Part shown: positions 43,715 to 53,130 of the stretch, one piece after another
Layout: every line of letters begins with the position of its first letter
Numbering within the stretch: position 1 is the stretch's first letter
Source: Bacillus shivajii
GTDB lineage: Bacteria; Bacillota; Bacilli; Bacillales; Salisediminibacteriaceae
Direction: 5' to 3'
NCBI RefSeq assembly: GCF_020519665.1
Contig: NZ_CP084703.1
Coordinates: 3,224,001-3,288,000 of the forward strand
DNA: 64,000 bases
Translations under genes and position numbers: made by a program
Notes under the pieces: model-generated
Databases searched by the model: none
Seen by the model: only the letters and a program-made list of their open reading frames with translations
Told to the model about the DNA's origin: nothing

Positions 43715-44874
43715 GTAATGAAGCTGTTTATATTTATTCTCCAGAACAACTCGCATATAAGTTTAACGAAAATCATCCATTCAACCAAAAACGATTAGTC
43801 ATTACTAATGATTTATTAAAAGAAATTGGTGCGTTACAGGAGCAGTCGATGTTTCCAGCTCGAAAAGCATCCGATCAAGAACTCCTACTTGTTCACGACC
43901 GTGAATATGTTGAAGCGGTAAAAGAAGCAAGTAATGGTAAGCACCGCTCTTCATTTGCGACAACTTATGGAATTGGTACAGAAGATACACCTTCCTTTTC
44001 GAACATGCATGATGCAGCTGCTTGGCTAGTAGGGGGAACGTTAACTGCTGTTGACTTTATCTTTGAACATGGATACAAACACGCTTTAAATTTAGGCGGA
44101 GGCCTTCATCACGGCTTCCGCGGAAAAGCATCTGGCTTTTGTGTATATAATGATAGTTCCATAGCGATTCAGTATATACGAAATAAATATAAAGCACGAG
44201 TACTATATATTGATACAGATGCTCACCATGGCGATGGTGTACAATGGGCATTTTATGATGACCCCAATGTATGTACATTATCTCTTCATGAAAATGGACG
44301 GTTTTTATTTCCAGGTACGGGCAATGTCAATGAACGTGGACATGGAGAGGGCCACGGCTATTCATTTAATATTCCATTAGAAGCATTTACTGAAGATGAC
44401 TCCTTCTTAGCTTCATATGAAAAGGCTTTTCGTTCAATTATTGAATACTTTAACCCTGATGTTATTTTGACTCAAAATGGTGCTGACGCCCACCATTTTG
44501 ACCCTCTTACACATCTGTGTGGTACGATGAACATTTATCACGAAATTCCAAAGCTTGCTCATGATTTAGCCCATGAGTATTGTGAAGGAAGATGGATTGC
44601 TGTAGGCGGTGGTGGTTATGATATATGGAGAGTTGTACCGAGAGCTTGGTCACTAATATGGCTAGCAATGACTGAACAGACTCATTTAACAAAGCAACCT
44701 ATTCCAAGTGAATGGATAAATCGTTGGCAAAAAGATGCACTTTATGATTTACCAAAAACGTGGTACGACGATCGGAACATATATCCGAATATTCCTCGCA
44801 AAGAGGAAATCAATAAAAAGAATGAACGTACACTAAAAAATGGGTTAAAGCCTATTAATGAAGCGCACTTATAA
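43711..44874 (+). CDS. acuC: AcuC, histone-deacetylase-family protein deacetylase
   Basis: A protein of 387 residues from the ATG at 43711 (ATGA overlap with acuB). The HDAC-fold zinc and charge-relay motifs are present: LGGGLHHGF, YIDTDAHHGDGVQWAFY (Asp and His ligands) and TQNGADAHHFDPLTHL. It reverses AcuA acetylation of AcsA in B. subtilis. The substrate gene acsA is not next to this operon here. Confidence 0.95.
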   Translation: MSNEAVYIYSPEQLAYKFNENHPFNQKRLVITNDLLKEIGALQEQSMFPARKASDQELLLVHDREYVEAVKEASNGKHRSSFATTYGIGTEDTPSFSNMHDAAAWLVGGTLTAVDFIFEHGYKHALNLGGGLHHGFRGKASGFCVYNDSSIAIQYIRNKYKARVLYIDTDAHHGDGVQWAFYDDPNVCTLSLHENGRFLFPGTGNVNERGHGEGHGYSFNIPLEAFTEDDSFLASYEKAFRSIIEYFNPDVILTQNGADAHHFDPLTHLCGTMNIYHEIPKLAHDLAHEYCEGRWIAVGGGGYDIWRVVPRAWSLIWLAMTEQTHLTKQPIPSEWINRWQKDALYDLPKTWYDDRNIYPNIPRKEEINKKNERTLKNGLKPINEAHL

Positions 44875-44986
44875 TCATTTCACTATAACCGAAGAAACAT
44901 TCATAATGTAAAAAAGTCAGTTCATACTTAATACGTGGAATCCCACACTTCTTGGTCAAAATCTTTCCGATTAACAACGAGTAAAC

Positions 44987-45020
44987 AAAAGAGGACAACC
45001 ATTAGTTGTCCTCTTCTTTT
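44987..45020. terminator. Bidirectional terminator between acuC and mtnN
   Basis: AAAAGAGGACAAC (44987-44999) and GTTGTCCTCTT (45005-45015), with A and T runs at both ends, between two converging genes. Confidence 0.88.
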
Positions 45021-45047
45021 AAATGAGCTTTTATCGTTAGACTCTCA

Positions 45048-45755
45048 CTAAGGCTGAATGCTTGAAATGACTCTTTCTACGATTTCTGCTGATTTCTTTG
45101 CTGATTCAGTGACAAAGCTTTCAAAGTTTGATGGTGCATCACCATTTGCTTTATCTGATATTGAACGAATGATAACATACGGAATATTACTTGTATATGA
45201 AACGTGAGCAACAGCTGCGCCTTCCATCTCTACACAATCCCCATGAAACATATCTCTTAACTCGCGCACTTCTTCTTTATTTGATATAAATTGGTCCCCA
45301 CTTAAAATTTTCCCTTTGATTACTTTATTTTTTTCCTTTAATACTTCTTTAGCACTTTCATATGCTTTTCCAACTAAATTTTCATCTGCAACAAAATCAG
45401 AAGGACCACCTGACATCGGGATTGTCCCTTTCGCAAATCCTAAAGAACTAGCATCTATATCATGTTGCTGACAACTTGTTGAAATAACAACATCACCTAT
45501 TTCAAGCGATGGATTCATGGCACCTGCTACACCGGTAAAAATAATCGCCTCTACTTTAAACACATCAATCATCATTTGACTCGTAATTGCGCCATTTACT
45601 TTGCCTACACCACTTTGGCTAATTACAACTTCATGATCTTGCCAGCTCCCGACAAGGAACTCTTTCTTTCCAATAACTTCAGTTCTTAAATCAATTGTTT
45701 GCTCTTTAAAATATTGAATCTCTTCTTTCATTGCACCGATAATTCCAATTTTCAT
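45048..45755 (-). CDS. mtnN: 5'-methylthioadenosine/S-adenosylhomocysteine nucleosidase
   Basis: A protein of 235 residues. It begins MKIGIIGAMKEEIQYFKEQ and has the phosphorylase-fold blocks GVGKVNGAITSQMMID, CVEMEGAAVAHVSY and IRSISDKANGDAPSNF, which contain the active-site Glu and Asp. It cleaves adenine from MTA and SAH in methionine salvage and methylation recycling. This is not the usual Bacillus place for mtnN (beside cysK-type genes), so it may be a second copy. GAAAGGGG precedes the ATG. Confidence 0.94.
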   Translation of the reverse strand: MKIGIIGAMKEEIQYFKEQTIDLRTEVIGKKEFLVGSWQDHEVVISQSGVGKVNGAITSQMMIDVFKVEAIIFTGVAGAMNPSLEIGDVVISTSCQQHDIDASSLGFAKGTIPMSGGPSDFVADENLVGKAYESAKEVLKEKNKVIKGKILSGDQFISNKEEVRELRDMFHGDCVEMEGAAVAHVSYTSNIPYVIIRSISDKANGDAPSNFESFVTESAKKSAEIVERVISSIQP

Positions 45756-45894
45756 ATTTTATTCCCCTTTCTTCATCTTATTTAATGGTGCTGACAAAGT
45801 TTGTTGTCTCTTCCTCTACAAGCCATATTCTGTATGAATTGATCATGTTATGTATAAAAAGAAAATCCGGGAGATTCCCCCGGAAATCGACAGA

Positions 45895-46668
45895 TTAATA
45901 TAAGTCTCCTTCATGATAAGAAGGATCAGAGATAACGACAACAACTCGACGGTTTTGCTGTAGGTTCTCTTGTGTTGTATTTGGTGCTATTGGTCTTGTA
46001 TCACCGTAACCGACAGAAATAAAACGCCCTGGTTCTAAATCATGGTTATTTACAAGAAAACGTATAACACTACTTGCTCTAGCTCCAGACAACTCCCAGT
46101 TTGACGGATATTGTGCTGTATTAATTGGTCTACTATCTGTATGTCCTTCAACCTTTACAACATTTGGTATCGTCTCTAAAAGTGTTCCTACTTTCCCTAA
46201 GAACGGTTCAGCATCAGAAATAATGTTAGCACGAGCAGTTTCAAATAATGTTTGCTCTTGCAATACTAGAACAACACCGCGATCATCCCTCGTTGCTGAA
46301 ACTTCTTCAGTTAATTGATTGGCTTCTAAGTACTCTAGTACCTCTTCTAATAATTGATCAAGTTGTTGGTCCACTTCTTCTTCCTCAAGTTCAAGGTGGG
46401 TCTCAAAAGGATCTGCTTCTTTCTCAAAAGGATCATCTTTTATATCCCGATCTTCTGCAGGGTTTTCAAAAGGTATAAGAGACGGGTAAAATTCAAACAT
46501 TGCTCGCTCTTGGAACGAGTCTGCAATAGCTCTAAATTTATTTGCATCTACTACGGACATGGAAAAGAGAAGTATGAAAAAAACGAGAATGAGCGTCATC
46601 ATATCAGAAAAAGTGACCATCCATTTTGGTGCACCTTTTTCTGTTCGTCCTTGTTTTCTTCTATACAT
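45895..46668 (-). CDS. motS: MotS, flagellar stator protein of the MotB family (sodium type)
   Basis: A protein of 257 residues. One membrane helix with the ion-carrying Asp: KWMVTFSDMMTLILVFFILL (Asp at residue 22). A very acidic linker (about 65-105, ELEEEEVDQQLDQLLEE) leads to an OmpA-type peptidoglycan-binding domain (VEGHTDSRPI, LSGARASSVIRFL, GYGDTRPIAP). It is cotranscribed behind motP with an 8-bp overlap. The MotS rather than MotB call rests on linkage to ccpA, the known location of motPS, and on helix sequence; Na+ use is inferred. Confidence 0.9.
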   Translation of the reverse strand: MYRRKQGRTEKGAPKWMVTFSDMMTLILVFFILLFSMSVVDANKFRAIADSFQERAMFEFYPSLIPFENPAEDRDIKDDPFEKEADPFETHLELEEEEVDQQLDQLLEEVLEYLEANQLTEEVSATRDDRGVVLVLQEQTLFETARANIISDAEPFLGKVGTLLETIPNVVKVEGHTDSRPINTAQYPSNWELSGARASSVIRFLVNNHDLEPGRFISVGYGDTRPIAPNTTQENLQQNRRVVVVISDPSYHEGDLY

Positions 46669-47476
46669 TTAAATTCTCTCCTGACTCCTCTTCCTCTTCC
46701 TCACCTTTCTTTTGGCTTGGGAGAAAAGCACTTAATTTTTCTTGAAGAATTTTAGGATTTTGGCCAGATTGTACACCAATAACACCTTCTACAATAATCT
46801 GCTTAATAAACACTTCATCTTCCGTACTATTTGCTAGTTTATTGGACATTGGTATAAAGACTAAGTTAGCTAACAACGTCCCGTAAAGTGTCGTTAATAA
46901 TGCAACTGCCATATTTGGACCAAGTGTTGAAGGATCATTTAAATTTTGCAGCATTAAAACAAGTCCTACGAGTGTTCCAATCATTCCCCAAGCAGGTGCG
47001 TATTCTCCGGCTTTTTCAATAATAAGCCTCCCTTTACGATGACGCTCTTCCATTGCAACAACTTCGGCCATCATTATATCTTTAATAGTATCTGGCTCAA
47101 TTCCATCAACAGCAAGAAGAACCCCCTTTTCAATAAAAGGGTCATCTACCTCTTCGATTCCTGCCTCTAATGCTAATAAACCTTCTCTACGAGCTTTAGT
47201 AGACAAGTCTACAAAATTTCCGATCAAGTCTTCTAAGTTATTATTACTTGTTTTAAAGCTTTCTTTGAAAACTTTCGGCAGTAGCTTCAAATCATGATTA
47301 GAAAAGTTTACTAAAATTGCAGCCGAAAGCCCCCCTAAAACAATAAAAATTGATGACCATTGAAAAAGAAAAACAATACTTCCTCCGCCTTCAATTGCAT
47401 TCATATATACCGCAGCAAATATACTGGTAAGTCCAATAAAAATACCAATAGGTGTTAACAAATCTAGTTTCTTCAT
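46661..47476 (-). CDS. motP: MotP, flagellar stator protein of the MotA family (sodium type)
   Basis: A protein of 271 residues with four membrane segments (about 10-28, 33-55, 150-170 and 183-205). The MotA/TolQ/ExbB core GEYAPAWGMIGTLVGLVLML and the cytoplasmic loop with charged residues (EVVAMEERHRKGRLIIEKAG) are present. With MotS it forms the torque unit driven by Na+ in alkaline conditions. GGGAGAGG precedes the ATG. Downstream of ccpA as in B. subtilis, but a repeat now lies in the gap. Confidence 0.92.
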   Translation of the reverse strand: MKKLDLLTPIGIFIGLTSIFAAVYMNAIEGGGSIVFLFQWSSIFIVLGGLSAAILVNFSNHDLKLLPKVFKESFKTSNNNLEDLIGNFVDLSTKARREGLLALEAGIEEVDDPFIEKGVLLAVDGIEPDTIKDIMMAEVVAMEERHRKGRLIIEKAGEYAPAWGMIGTLVGLVLMLQNLNDPSTLGPNMAVALLTTLYGTLLANLVFIPMSNKLANSTEDEVFIKQIIVEGVIGVQSGQNPKILQEKLSAFLPSQKKGEEEEEESGENLNV

Positions 47477-47494
47477 AATCCTCTCCCTAACCCT

Positions 47495-47735
47495 GTAAAC
47501 AAAACTTGGCTTATCGCCAGATCTAAATGGCGAAAGGCTTAGTTGCTGTTATACTATCATCCGCAATTTCTTAAAAAGCGATAGTGTAAACAAAACTTGG
47601 CTTATCGCCAGATTTAAGGAACTTCTGCTAAGAACATCCATACCCTTTGGACAAAACAGAAGTCACCACTTCTTGTGGAATTAAAGCCATATTCGTCGTT
47701 ATCCTATCAACCTTTATTTTGATAGTACAAAACAG
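47495..47735. repeat. Dispersed repeat family 4: one short and one long copy in tandem
   Basis: Both copies start GTAAACAAAACTTGGCTTAT. The short one (about 47495-47565) folds as TCGCCA (47514-47519) with TGGCGA (47528-47533) and ends AGGCTTAGTTGCTGTTATAC. The long one (about 47585-47735) carries ACTTCTG (47621-47627) with CAGAAGT (47657-47663), CACCACTTCTTGTGGAATTA, and ends with CGTCGTTATCCTATC. They fill the ccpA-motP gap. Confidence 0.7.
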
Positions 47736-47748
47736 CGTTTGTTTCTAT

Positions 47749-48756
47749 TTATTGTTCAATCTTTGTTGATTGGCGATATTCGATTCGGTGAGGTAATAAA
47801 ACAGCGTGCTCTTCAACCTCTTCTTTGTTCATCAGCTTCGTTAATAAACGCATAGAGACAGCACCAATGTCATACATCGGTTGAACGACAGAGGTTAATG
47901 TTGGGCGAACCATCGTTGCTAAGCGTGTATTATCAAAACCGATGATTTCAAAATCATTTGGTACATGATAACCTGCATCTTGTGCACCATGAATGACACC
48001 TAATGCCATTTCATCAGTCGATGCAAAGATCGCGGTTGGCCTATTGTTTAAGCTTAGTAAGTTCCCCATCGCTTCCAAACCAGAATCATACGTGTAATCG
48101 CCAATAACAACATAATCATCATTCATTGATAAACCTGCACTTTCTAATGCTCTCTTATATCCTGCAAATTTTTGATAACCATTCACTGGATCTTCTAACG
48201 TGCCTGAGAGCATGGCAATATCTTTATGTCCTTCTTCAATAAGTGCAGTTATCGCATCAAAAGTAGCTTGTTCATAATTAATATTTACTGATGGCAAAGT
48301 CTTTGCATCATCCATTGTTGCAGATAACACAATAGGAACTGGTGACCTTTCAAATGTCTCTTTATGTTCTTCCGTAATCTCCCCACCCATAAACACAATG
48401 CCGTCTACTTGCTTTTCCAACAACGTATTTATTAAGTGTATTTCCTTTTCTTTGTTTTGGTCAGAATTACATAAAATAATGTTATACTTGTACATTGTTG
48501 CAATGTCTTCTATTCCTCGTGCCAGCTCTGAAAAGAAGATGCTTGATATGTCGGGGATGATGACTCCAACTGTCGTTGTACGTTTACTAGCTAATCCCCT
48601 AGCTACAGCATTTGGACGATATCCTAATCGTTCAATCGCTTCTAAGACTCGTTTTCGAGTTGTTGGCTTTACATTAGGGTTCCCATTTACTACGCGGGAA
48701 ACTGTCGCCATTGACACCCCAGCTTCTCGTGCTACATCGTAAATTGTAATATTCAT
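47749..48756 (-). CDS. ccpA: Catabolite control protein A
   Basis: A LacI-family regulator of 335 residues. The helix-turn-helix starts at the N terminus ([20 protein letters not shown], then [11 protein letters not shown]), with the hinge helix [20 protein letters not shown] and a periplasmic-binding-like core ([19 protein letters not shown]). With HPr-Ser46-P it binds cre sites; two candidates lie in this window (ackA and brnQ). AAGGAGGAGC precedes the ATG. The link aroA-ccpA-motPS is conserved. Confidence 0.97.
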   Translation of the reverse strand: MNITIYDVAREAGVSMATVSRVVNGNPNVKPTTRKRVLEAIERLGYRPNAVARGLASKRTTTVGVIIPDISSIFFSELARGIEDIATMYKYNIILCNSDQNKEKEIHLINTLLEKQVDGIVFMGGEITEEHKETFERSPVPIVLSATMDDAKTLPSVNINYEQATFDAITALIEEGHKDIAMLSGTLEDPVNGYQKFAGYKRALESAGLSMNDDYVVIGDYTYDSGLEAMGNLLSLNNRPTAIFASTDEMALGVIHGAQDAGYHVPNDFEIIGFDNTRLATMVRPTLTSVVQPMYDIGAVSMRLLTKLMNKEEVEEHAVLLPHRIEYRQSTKIEQ

Positions 48757-48821
48757 TGATCTATTGCTCCTCCTTCATATATTAACAACTGTTAGCTTTC
48801 ATACTTTCATAACGTAATGAT

Positions 48822-48850
48822 ATGATACGACACTTTAAGAAGGGGCGCAA
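48822..48850 (-). promoter_or_regulatory. Putative promoter of ccpA
   Basis: Minus strand TTGCGC (48850-48845), 17-bp spacer, TATCAT (48827-48822), about 66 bp before the start codon. A promoter of its own would be needed because over 700 bp of repeats separate ccpA from aroA. Confidence 0.4.
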
Positions 48851-49075
48851 ATTCTTTAATTATATCGGCATTTTGCCCCAACGATTTGAGCATATCATGA
48901 AAAATCTCGTTTTTTATCGAAAAAAGACCTATTTTTTCCTTGATTATCGGCTTAGTACGTGAAGTTTTATACAATAAAAGCCATTACTTATAGAATAAAC
49001 CTATTCTATATTCTCTATTCTAGGCAAATAGAGAGTAATTTCATACAGTACCAATTTATTTATATGACGTGTATT

Positions 49076-49400
49076 AAGAAAAGCGCAAGCGCCCTCGCTT
49101 ATCGACCATGAAAACTGCCTCTTCCTCTGCTAGTATTGCTTCGCAGTGTATCCGTCCACCGCGCAATACGCCACGTCCTGTGGCATGCGCGGCATTAGGA
49201 CGTCCTGTCCGTCCACCTCGCATACGCCACGTCCTGTGGCATGCGCGGCATTAGGACGTCCTGTCCGTCGAGACAACTCGTAGCTTACTCGTGATGTGCT
49301 CGTTGTGCCTTCCTCTACAAGTCTCTCTCGGTTGCTTATCCGTCGGCACAGCTCAACGCATATTCGAAGGTGCATTGTTCGTCGCTGAGCTAGACAACTA
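49076..49400 (+). repeat. Repeat block with a 57-bp duplication and a covarying hairpin variant
   Basis: It begins AAGAAAAGCGCAAGCGCC. The units at 49151-49207 and 49208-49263 are near-identical 57/56-bp tandem copies containing the inverted pair ACGTCCT...AGGACGT. The duplication sits exactly where TCCGTC normally meets GAGAC in the hairpin family. A second hairpin follows: TGTGCC (49304-49309) with GGCACA (49345-49350), a stem different from the usual TGTCTC/GAGACA but fully paired. The rest of the gap 48851-49075 is AT-rich and featureless. Confidence 0.7.
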
Positions 49401-49432
49401 TCCAGGACAAAAATTTTATACTTTCTTATCCT

Positions 49433-49477
49433 TAAAAAAGGAAAGACGAGAGTGTCCTATGTTTGAACACTCTCGTC
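49433..49477 (-). terminator. Terminator of aroA
   Basis: GACGAGAGTGT and ACACTCTCGTC (49445-49455 and 49467-49477) with an 11-base loop, then a T-rich run (TTTCCTTTTTT) on the minus strand. Confidence 0.88.
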
Positions 49478-49486
49478 ACAATCTCT

Positions 49487-50584
49487 TTATTTCGTTATAG
49501 CTACGTTTTCTTTATTATATAACCCTGAATCAGCAAGGTTGGTAATGAATTCTTCAAATTGAGGAATATCCATTTGCTGGGCTGAATCTGATAACGCAAC
49601 TGCTGGGTCTGGATGTACTTCTGCCATGACACCATCAGCTCCAATAGCTAACGCCGCTTTCGCTGTAGGCAGTAATAAATCTCTACGCCCTGTTGAGTGG
49701 GTAACATCAACCCAAACTGGTAAATGTGTTTCTTGCTTTAAGATTGGTACCGCTGAAATATCCAGCGTGTTACGAGTTGCTTTTTCATATGTGCGAATTC
49801 CTCGTTCACAAAGCATAATATTTCCGTTCCCTTTAGAGTGAATATACTCTGCTGCATTTATAAATTCTTCAATCGTTGCTGATAAACCTCTCTTTAATAA
49901 GACTGGTTTATCTACACTTCCTGCAGCTTTTAATAATTCAAAGTTTTGCATATTTCTTGCCCCAATTTGAATAACATCTACATATTGTAATGCCATTTCA
50001 ATATCATGAGGACTAACAATTTCACTGATTACCGCAAGATTATATTTCTGGCCGACATCTTTTAATATTTTTAAGCCTTCCTCACCTAACCCTTGGAAAT
50101 CATAAGGTGATGTCCGAGGTTTAAATGCTCCTCCACGTAAGAATTTCACACCTTGCTTTTTAAGAGCTTTTGCAACTTCTTCAACTTGTTCATAGCTTTC
50201 AACAGAACATGGACCTGCAATGAGTCGCTGTTTCCCATCCCCAACTGTTTCTTGATTTACCTTAACAATTGTATTATCCGGGTGCTTTTTACGTGATACA
50301 AGTAATGCTTTACGGTGGTCATCTTCTTGCAGTTCTAAGCTTGCTTTAAAGATTTGTTTAAAAATATGTTGAAGGGTGGATGTTTCAAAAGGCCCTCGAT
50401 TATTTGCAGCTATAAGATCAAGCATTTTCCTTTCTCTAACTGGATCAAATCGATTCAGACCTTGTGCACTCTTCACTCTCCCTATTTCTTGCGCTAGCCT
50501 AGCTCGCTCATTAATAAGCTCTACCAATTGGAGGTTCACATTATCCAACTGGTCTCTCAACTCTTCTAACTGATCATTACCCAT
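49487..50584 (-). CDS. aroA: Bifunctional DAHP synthase / chorismate mutase
   Basis: A protein of 365 residues. An AroQ-type chorismate mutase domain lies at about 1-88 ([32 protein letters not shown]), followed by a type Ib DAHP synthase (about 110-360; [57 protein letters not shown]). It makes the first intermediate of aromatic amino acid synthesis and is feedback-controlled through the mutase domain in B. subtilis. GAGGAG precedes the ATG. This is Bacillus aroA (DAHP synthase), not EPSP synthase. Confidence 0.96.
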   Translation of the reverse strand: MGNDQLEELRDQLDNVNLQLVELINERARLAQEIGRVKSAQGLNRFDPVRERKMLDLIAANNRGPFETSTLQHIFKQIFKASLELQEDDHRKALLVSRKKHPDNTIVKVNQETVGDGKQRLIAGPCSVESYEQVEEVAKALKKQGVKFLRGGAFKPRTSPYDFQGLGEEGLKILKDVGQKYNLAVISEIVSPHDIEMALQYVDVIQIGARNMQNFELLKAAGSVDKPVLLKRGLSATIEEFINAAEYIHSKGNGNIMLCERGIRTYEKATRNTLDISAVPILKQETHLPVWVDVTHSTGRRDLLLPTAKAALAIGADGVMAEVHPDPAVALSDSAQQMDIPQFEEFITNLADSGLYNKENVAITK

Positions 50585-50828
50585 TCAAAAAACTCCTCTC
50601 TGCTACTCAGTCTGTTTATTCATTTTTCAGTTACCGACTATTATATACGATCATCTTTAGATTGTCACCACTTTTTCTTCATTAATTAAACGCTTTTAAG
50701 CATTAAAGCGCGTGATGGGTTGTATAGAGACTATTCTAATAACAATCCGACATTTTTCCTCAAAAACTTATCCAATTGCTGTATAATAAATTTAGATAAA
50801 TGACTATTTTTGAATGAGGTGATGTCGT

Positions 50829-52991
50829 TTGCATCGCACAAAAGAACAATCTATTTTCGCATTAGACATTGGGACACGCTCTGTTGTTGGACTTATTTTA
50901 CATAAAAAAGACGATCATTATCACGTCGTTGATGTTGAACGCCTCGAACATAATGAGCGGTCAATGCTAGATGGACAAATCCATAATATAGTAGCTGTTT
51001 CATCTGTTATTAATCAAGTAAAAAGTAAACTTGAAAAAAGCCACGGACCACTAAAAAAAGTATGTGTAGCCGCTGCTGGCCGTTCCTTAAAAACAAAACG
51101 GGCAAAAGCAGAAATGAATATATCAGGTAATCCGATATTTGACAAAGAGTCAGTCTTACATTTAGAACTTAGTGCTGTCCAAAAGGCGCAATTTAAATTA
51201 GCTCAAACGTATTCTGAGTCAGATAAACAAGTCACTGATTATTGTGTTGGGTATTCAGTCATTGATTACCGCTTAGATGGTGAACAAATCGGAAGTTTAA
51301 TTGACCACCAAGGTGAGGCAGCTTCTGCCGAGGTTATTGCTACTTTCCTTCCAAAAGTTGTCGTAGAATCATTAATCTCTGCTTTAAAACGCGCCGAATT
51401 AGAGCTAGAAGCATTAACTCTTGAGCCAATAGCTGCTATTAATGTTCTAATCCCGCCGTCAATGCGCCGATTAAACGTTGCTTTAGTTGACATAGGAGCT
51501 GGAACATCAGATATCGCCATTACAGAACTCGGTACAGTAACTGCATATGGCATGGTCCCTGTCGCAGGTGATGAAATCACTGAAGCGATTAGTGACCACT
51601 ATTTATTAGACTTCCCAGACGCTGAAATTTTTAAAAGAGATTTAATGACTAAAGATACAGTCACAATTACAGATATTCTTGGCTTCGAATCAAAATATGA
51701 AAAAACTGATGTCGTTGCTACCATTCAAAGCGCGGTAGATCGGTTAGCAGAAAAAATCAGTCATGAAATCATCTCTTTAAATAACAAACCACCGAAGGCT
51801 GTAATGCTTGTTGGGGGAGGCAGTTTAACGCCAAGTCTAACAACATTACTTGCAGAAAAACTTTCCTTACCAGAAAACCGCGTTGCTGTTCGAGGTATTG
51901 ACGCAATTAAAGGTCTTCAATTTGAAAAAGAGTGGGAAGAAACACCTGAGCTTGTAACACCGATTGGGATTGCAATTGCTGCAAAAGAAAGTCCTGTTGA
52001 ATATGTAAGTGTGAAAGTAAATGAACAAGACATTCGTCTCTTTGACATTAAGCAGTTAACAATTGGAGATGCATTAATATCTAGTGGACTCGAACTGACT
52101 AAGCTTTATGGGAAACCCGGGATGGCAATGATGGTAAAATTAAATGGCAAAGTTGTTTCGATTCCAGGAGATCACGGAACTCCGCCAATCATAAAAAGAA
52201 ATGGGCAGCCTGCTAAATTAGATGAGCTCCTTTCCCATAATGATGAAATTACAGTTGAAAAAGGACAAGATGGCAAAAATGCAATCGCGACTGTGAAATA
52301 TCTTATTGAACATACGGATCATATAACGGTAACAGTCAATGATGAGCAAGTAAAAATAGAACCAATTGTTCGAATTAACGGTGAAGTATCTTTTATGGAA
52401 AGTGAAGTCAAAGATCGTGATCAAATTGAATACCGAATACCGCAAACTTTATCCGAACTGCTTTATTCATTACAACAAGACGAACACGAGTTTCAAACGA
52501 CATCATGGAAGCTTTTTATTGATAGGGAAGAAGTTCATGTAACAAAACCTGGAGCCGAGTTATTAATCAATGGTCATATTGCAACACTAGATTCAAAAAT
52601 TAAAGATGGTGACCATGTTTCGTATGAACAAAGTGGTTCTGAATCGTTACAATTACAAGATGTTTTCGCACAATTTGATTGGCAAATGTATAAAGAAATC
52701 GCCGTTACCTTCAATGAAAAGGCGGTCACATTAAAAAAAGCGAAATTCAATGTGTACCGTAATGGTGAGAAGCTTTCAGATCACTCAACAGTATTCAATA
52801 GCGATGAGCTTCATGTTGTGGAAAAAGAAGATGTATCATTCATCTACCAAGATATCTTTGCTAAAGTGGATGTTGAACGTCCAAAGGAAAGAAATAAAAA
52901 GCCCGTTATTTTAAGAAACAACCATGAAACAACGTTTTCCTCCCCCATTATTCAAGGAGATACGTTAACATTAAAATGGGTAGATTTATAA
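50829..52991 (+). CDS. Large FtsA-like actin-family protein with repeated C-terminal domains
   Basis: A protein of 720 residues from a TTG start (GAGGTGATG upstream). The N-terminal 370 residues show the actin/FtsA ATPase motifs: LDIGTRSVVGLIL (phosphate 1), VDIGAGTSDIAI (phosphate 2) and MLVGGGSLTPSL (adenosine), with an FtsA-type insertion VCVAAAGRSLKTKRA. Residues about 430-690 hold four divergent repeats of about 65 residues, each a strand pair with an NG turn and a following D-x-D/D-x-I segment (RINGEVSFMESEVKDRD, LINGHIATLDSKIKDGD, YRNGEKLSDHSTVFNSD). The repeats look like small beta-grasp domains. It is longer than true FtsA (about 420-440 residues) and lacks the amphipathic membrane tail. 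Role unknown. Confidence 0.85.
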   Translation: MHRTKEQSIFALDIGTRSVVGLILHKKDDHYHVVDVERLEHNERSMLDGQIHNIVAVSSVINQVKSKLEKSHGPLKKVCVAAAGRSLKTKRAKAEMNISGNPIFDKESVLHLELSAVQKAQFKLAQTYSESDKQVTDYCVGYSVIDYRLDGEQIGSLIDHQGEAASAEVIATFLPKVVVESLISALKRAELELEALTLEPIAAINVLIPPSMRRLNVALVDIGAGTSDIAITELGTVTAYGMVPVAGDEITEAISDHYLLDFPDAEIFKRDLMTKDTVTITDILGFESKYEKTDVVATIQSAVDRLAEKISHEIISLNNKPPKAVMLVGGGSLTPSLTTLLAEKLSLPENRVAVRGIDAIKGLQFEKEWEETPELVTPIGIAIAAKESPVEYVSVKVNEQDIRLFDIKQLTIGDALISSGLELTKLYGKPGMAMMVKLNGKVVSIPGDHGTPPIIKRNGQPAKLDELLSHNDEITVEKGQDGKNAIATVKYLIEHTDHITVTVNDEQVKIEPIVRINGEVSFMESEVKDRDQIEYRIPQTLSELLYSLQQDEHEFQTTSWKLFIDREEVHVTKPGAELLINGHIATLDSKIKDGDHVSYEQSGSESLQLQDVFAQFDWQMYKEIAVTFNEKAVTLKKAKFNVYRNGEKLSDHSTVFNSDELHVVEKEDVSFIYQDIFAKVDVERPKERNKKPVILRNNHETTFSSPIIQGDTLTLKWVDL

Positions 52992-52998
52992 ATTTTAC

Positions 52999-53060
52999 CG
53001 TGAATACAAACGAAGTGTTACATGAACAGATGTCGCCCTTGTGTCTAGACGTGAAAGGTA
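52999..53060 (-). repeat. GTGCCTAGAGGTG-family fragment
   Basis: Contains CCGTGAATACAAACGAAGTG and ATGTCGCCCTTGTGTCTAGA followed by CGTGAAAG, directly after the stop of the FtsA-like gene. Confidence 0.55.
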
Positions 53061-53098
53061 GTAGCGTCTACTTCCAGTGAGGCAAGGGAACTAAGATA

Positions 53099-53130
53099 AA
53101 AAGCAGCTGGTGATTACCAGCTGCTTTTCT
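53099..53130. terminator. Terminator between the FtsA-like gene and ytxJ, bidirectional
   Basis: AAAGCAGCTGGT, loop GATT, ACCAGCTGCTTTT. Usable on both strands. Confidence 0.9.
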
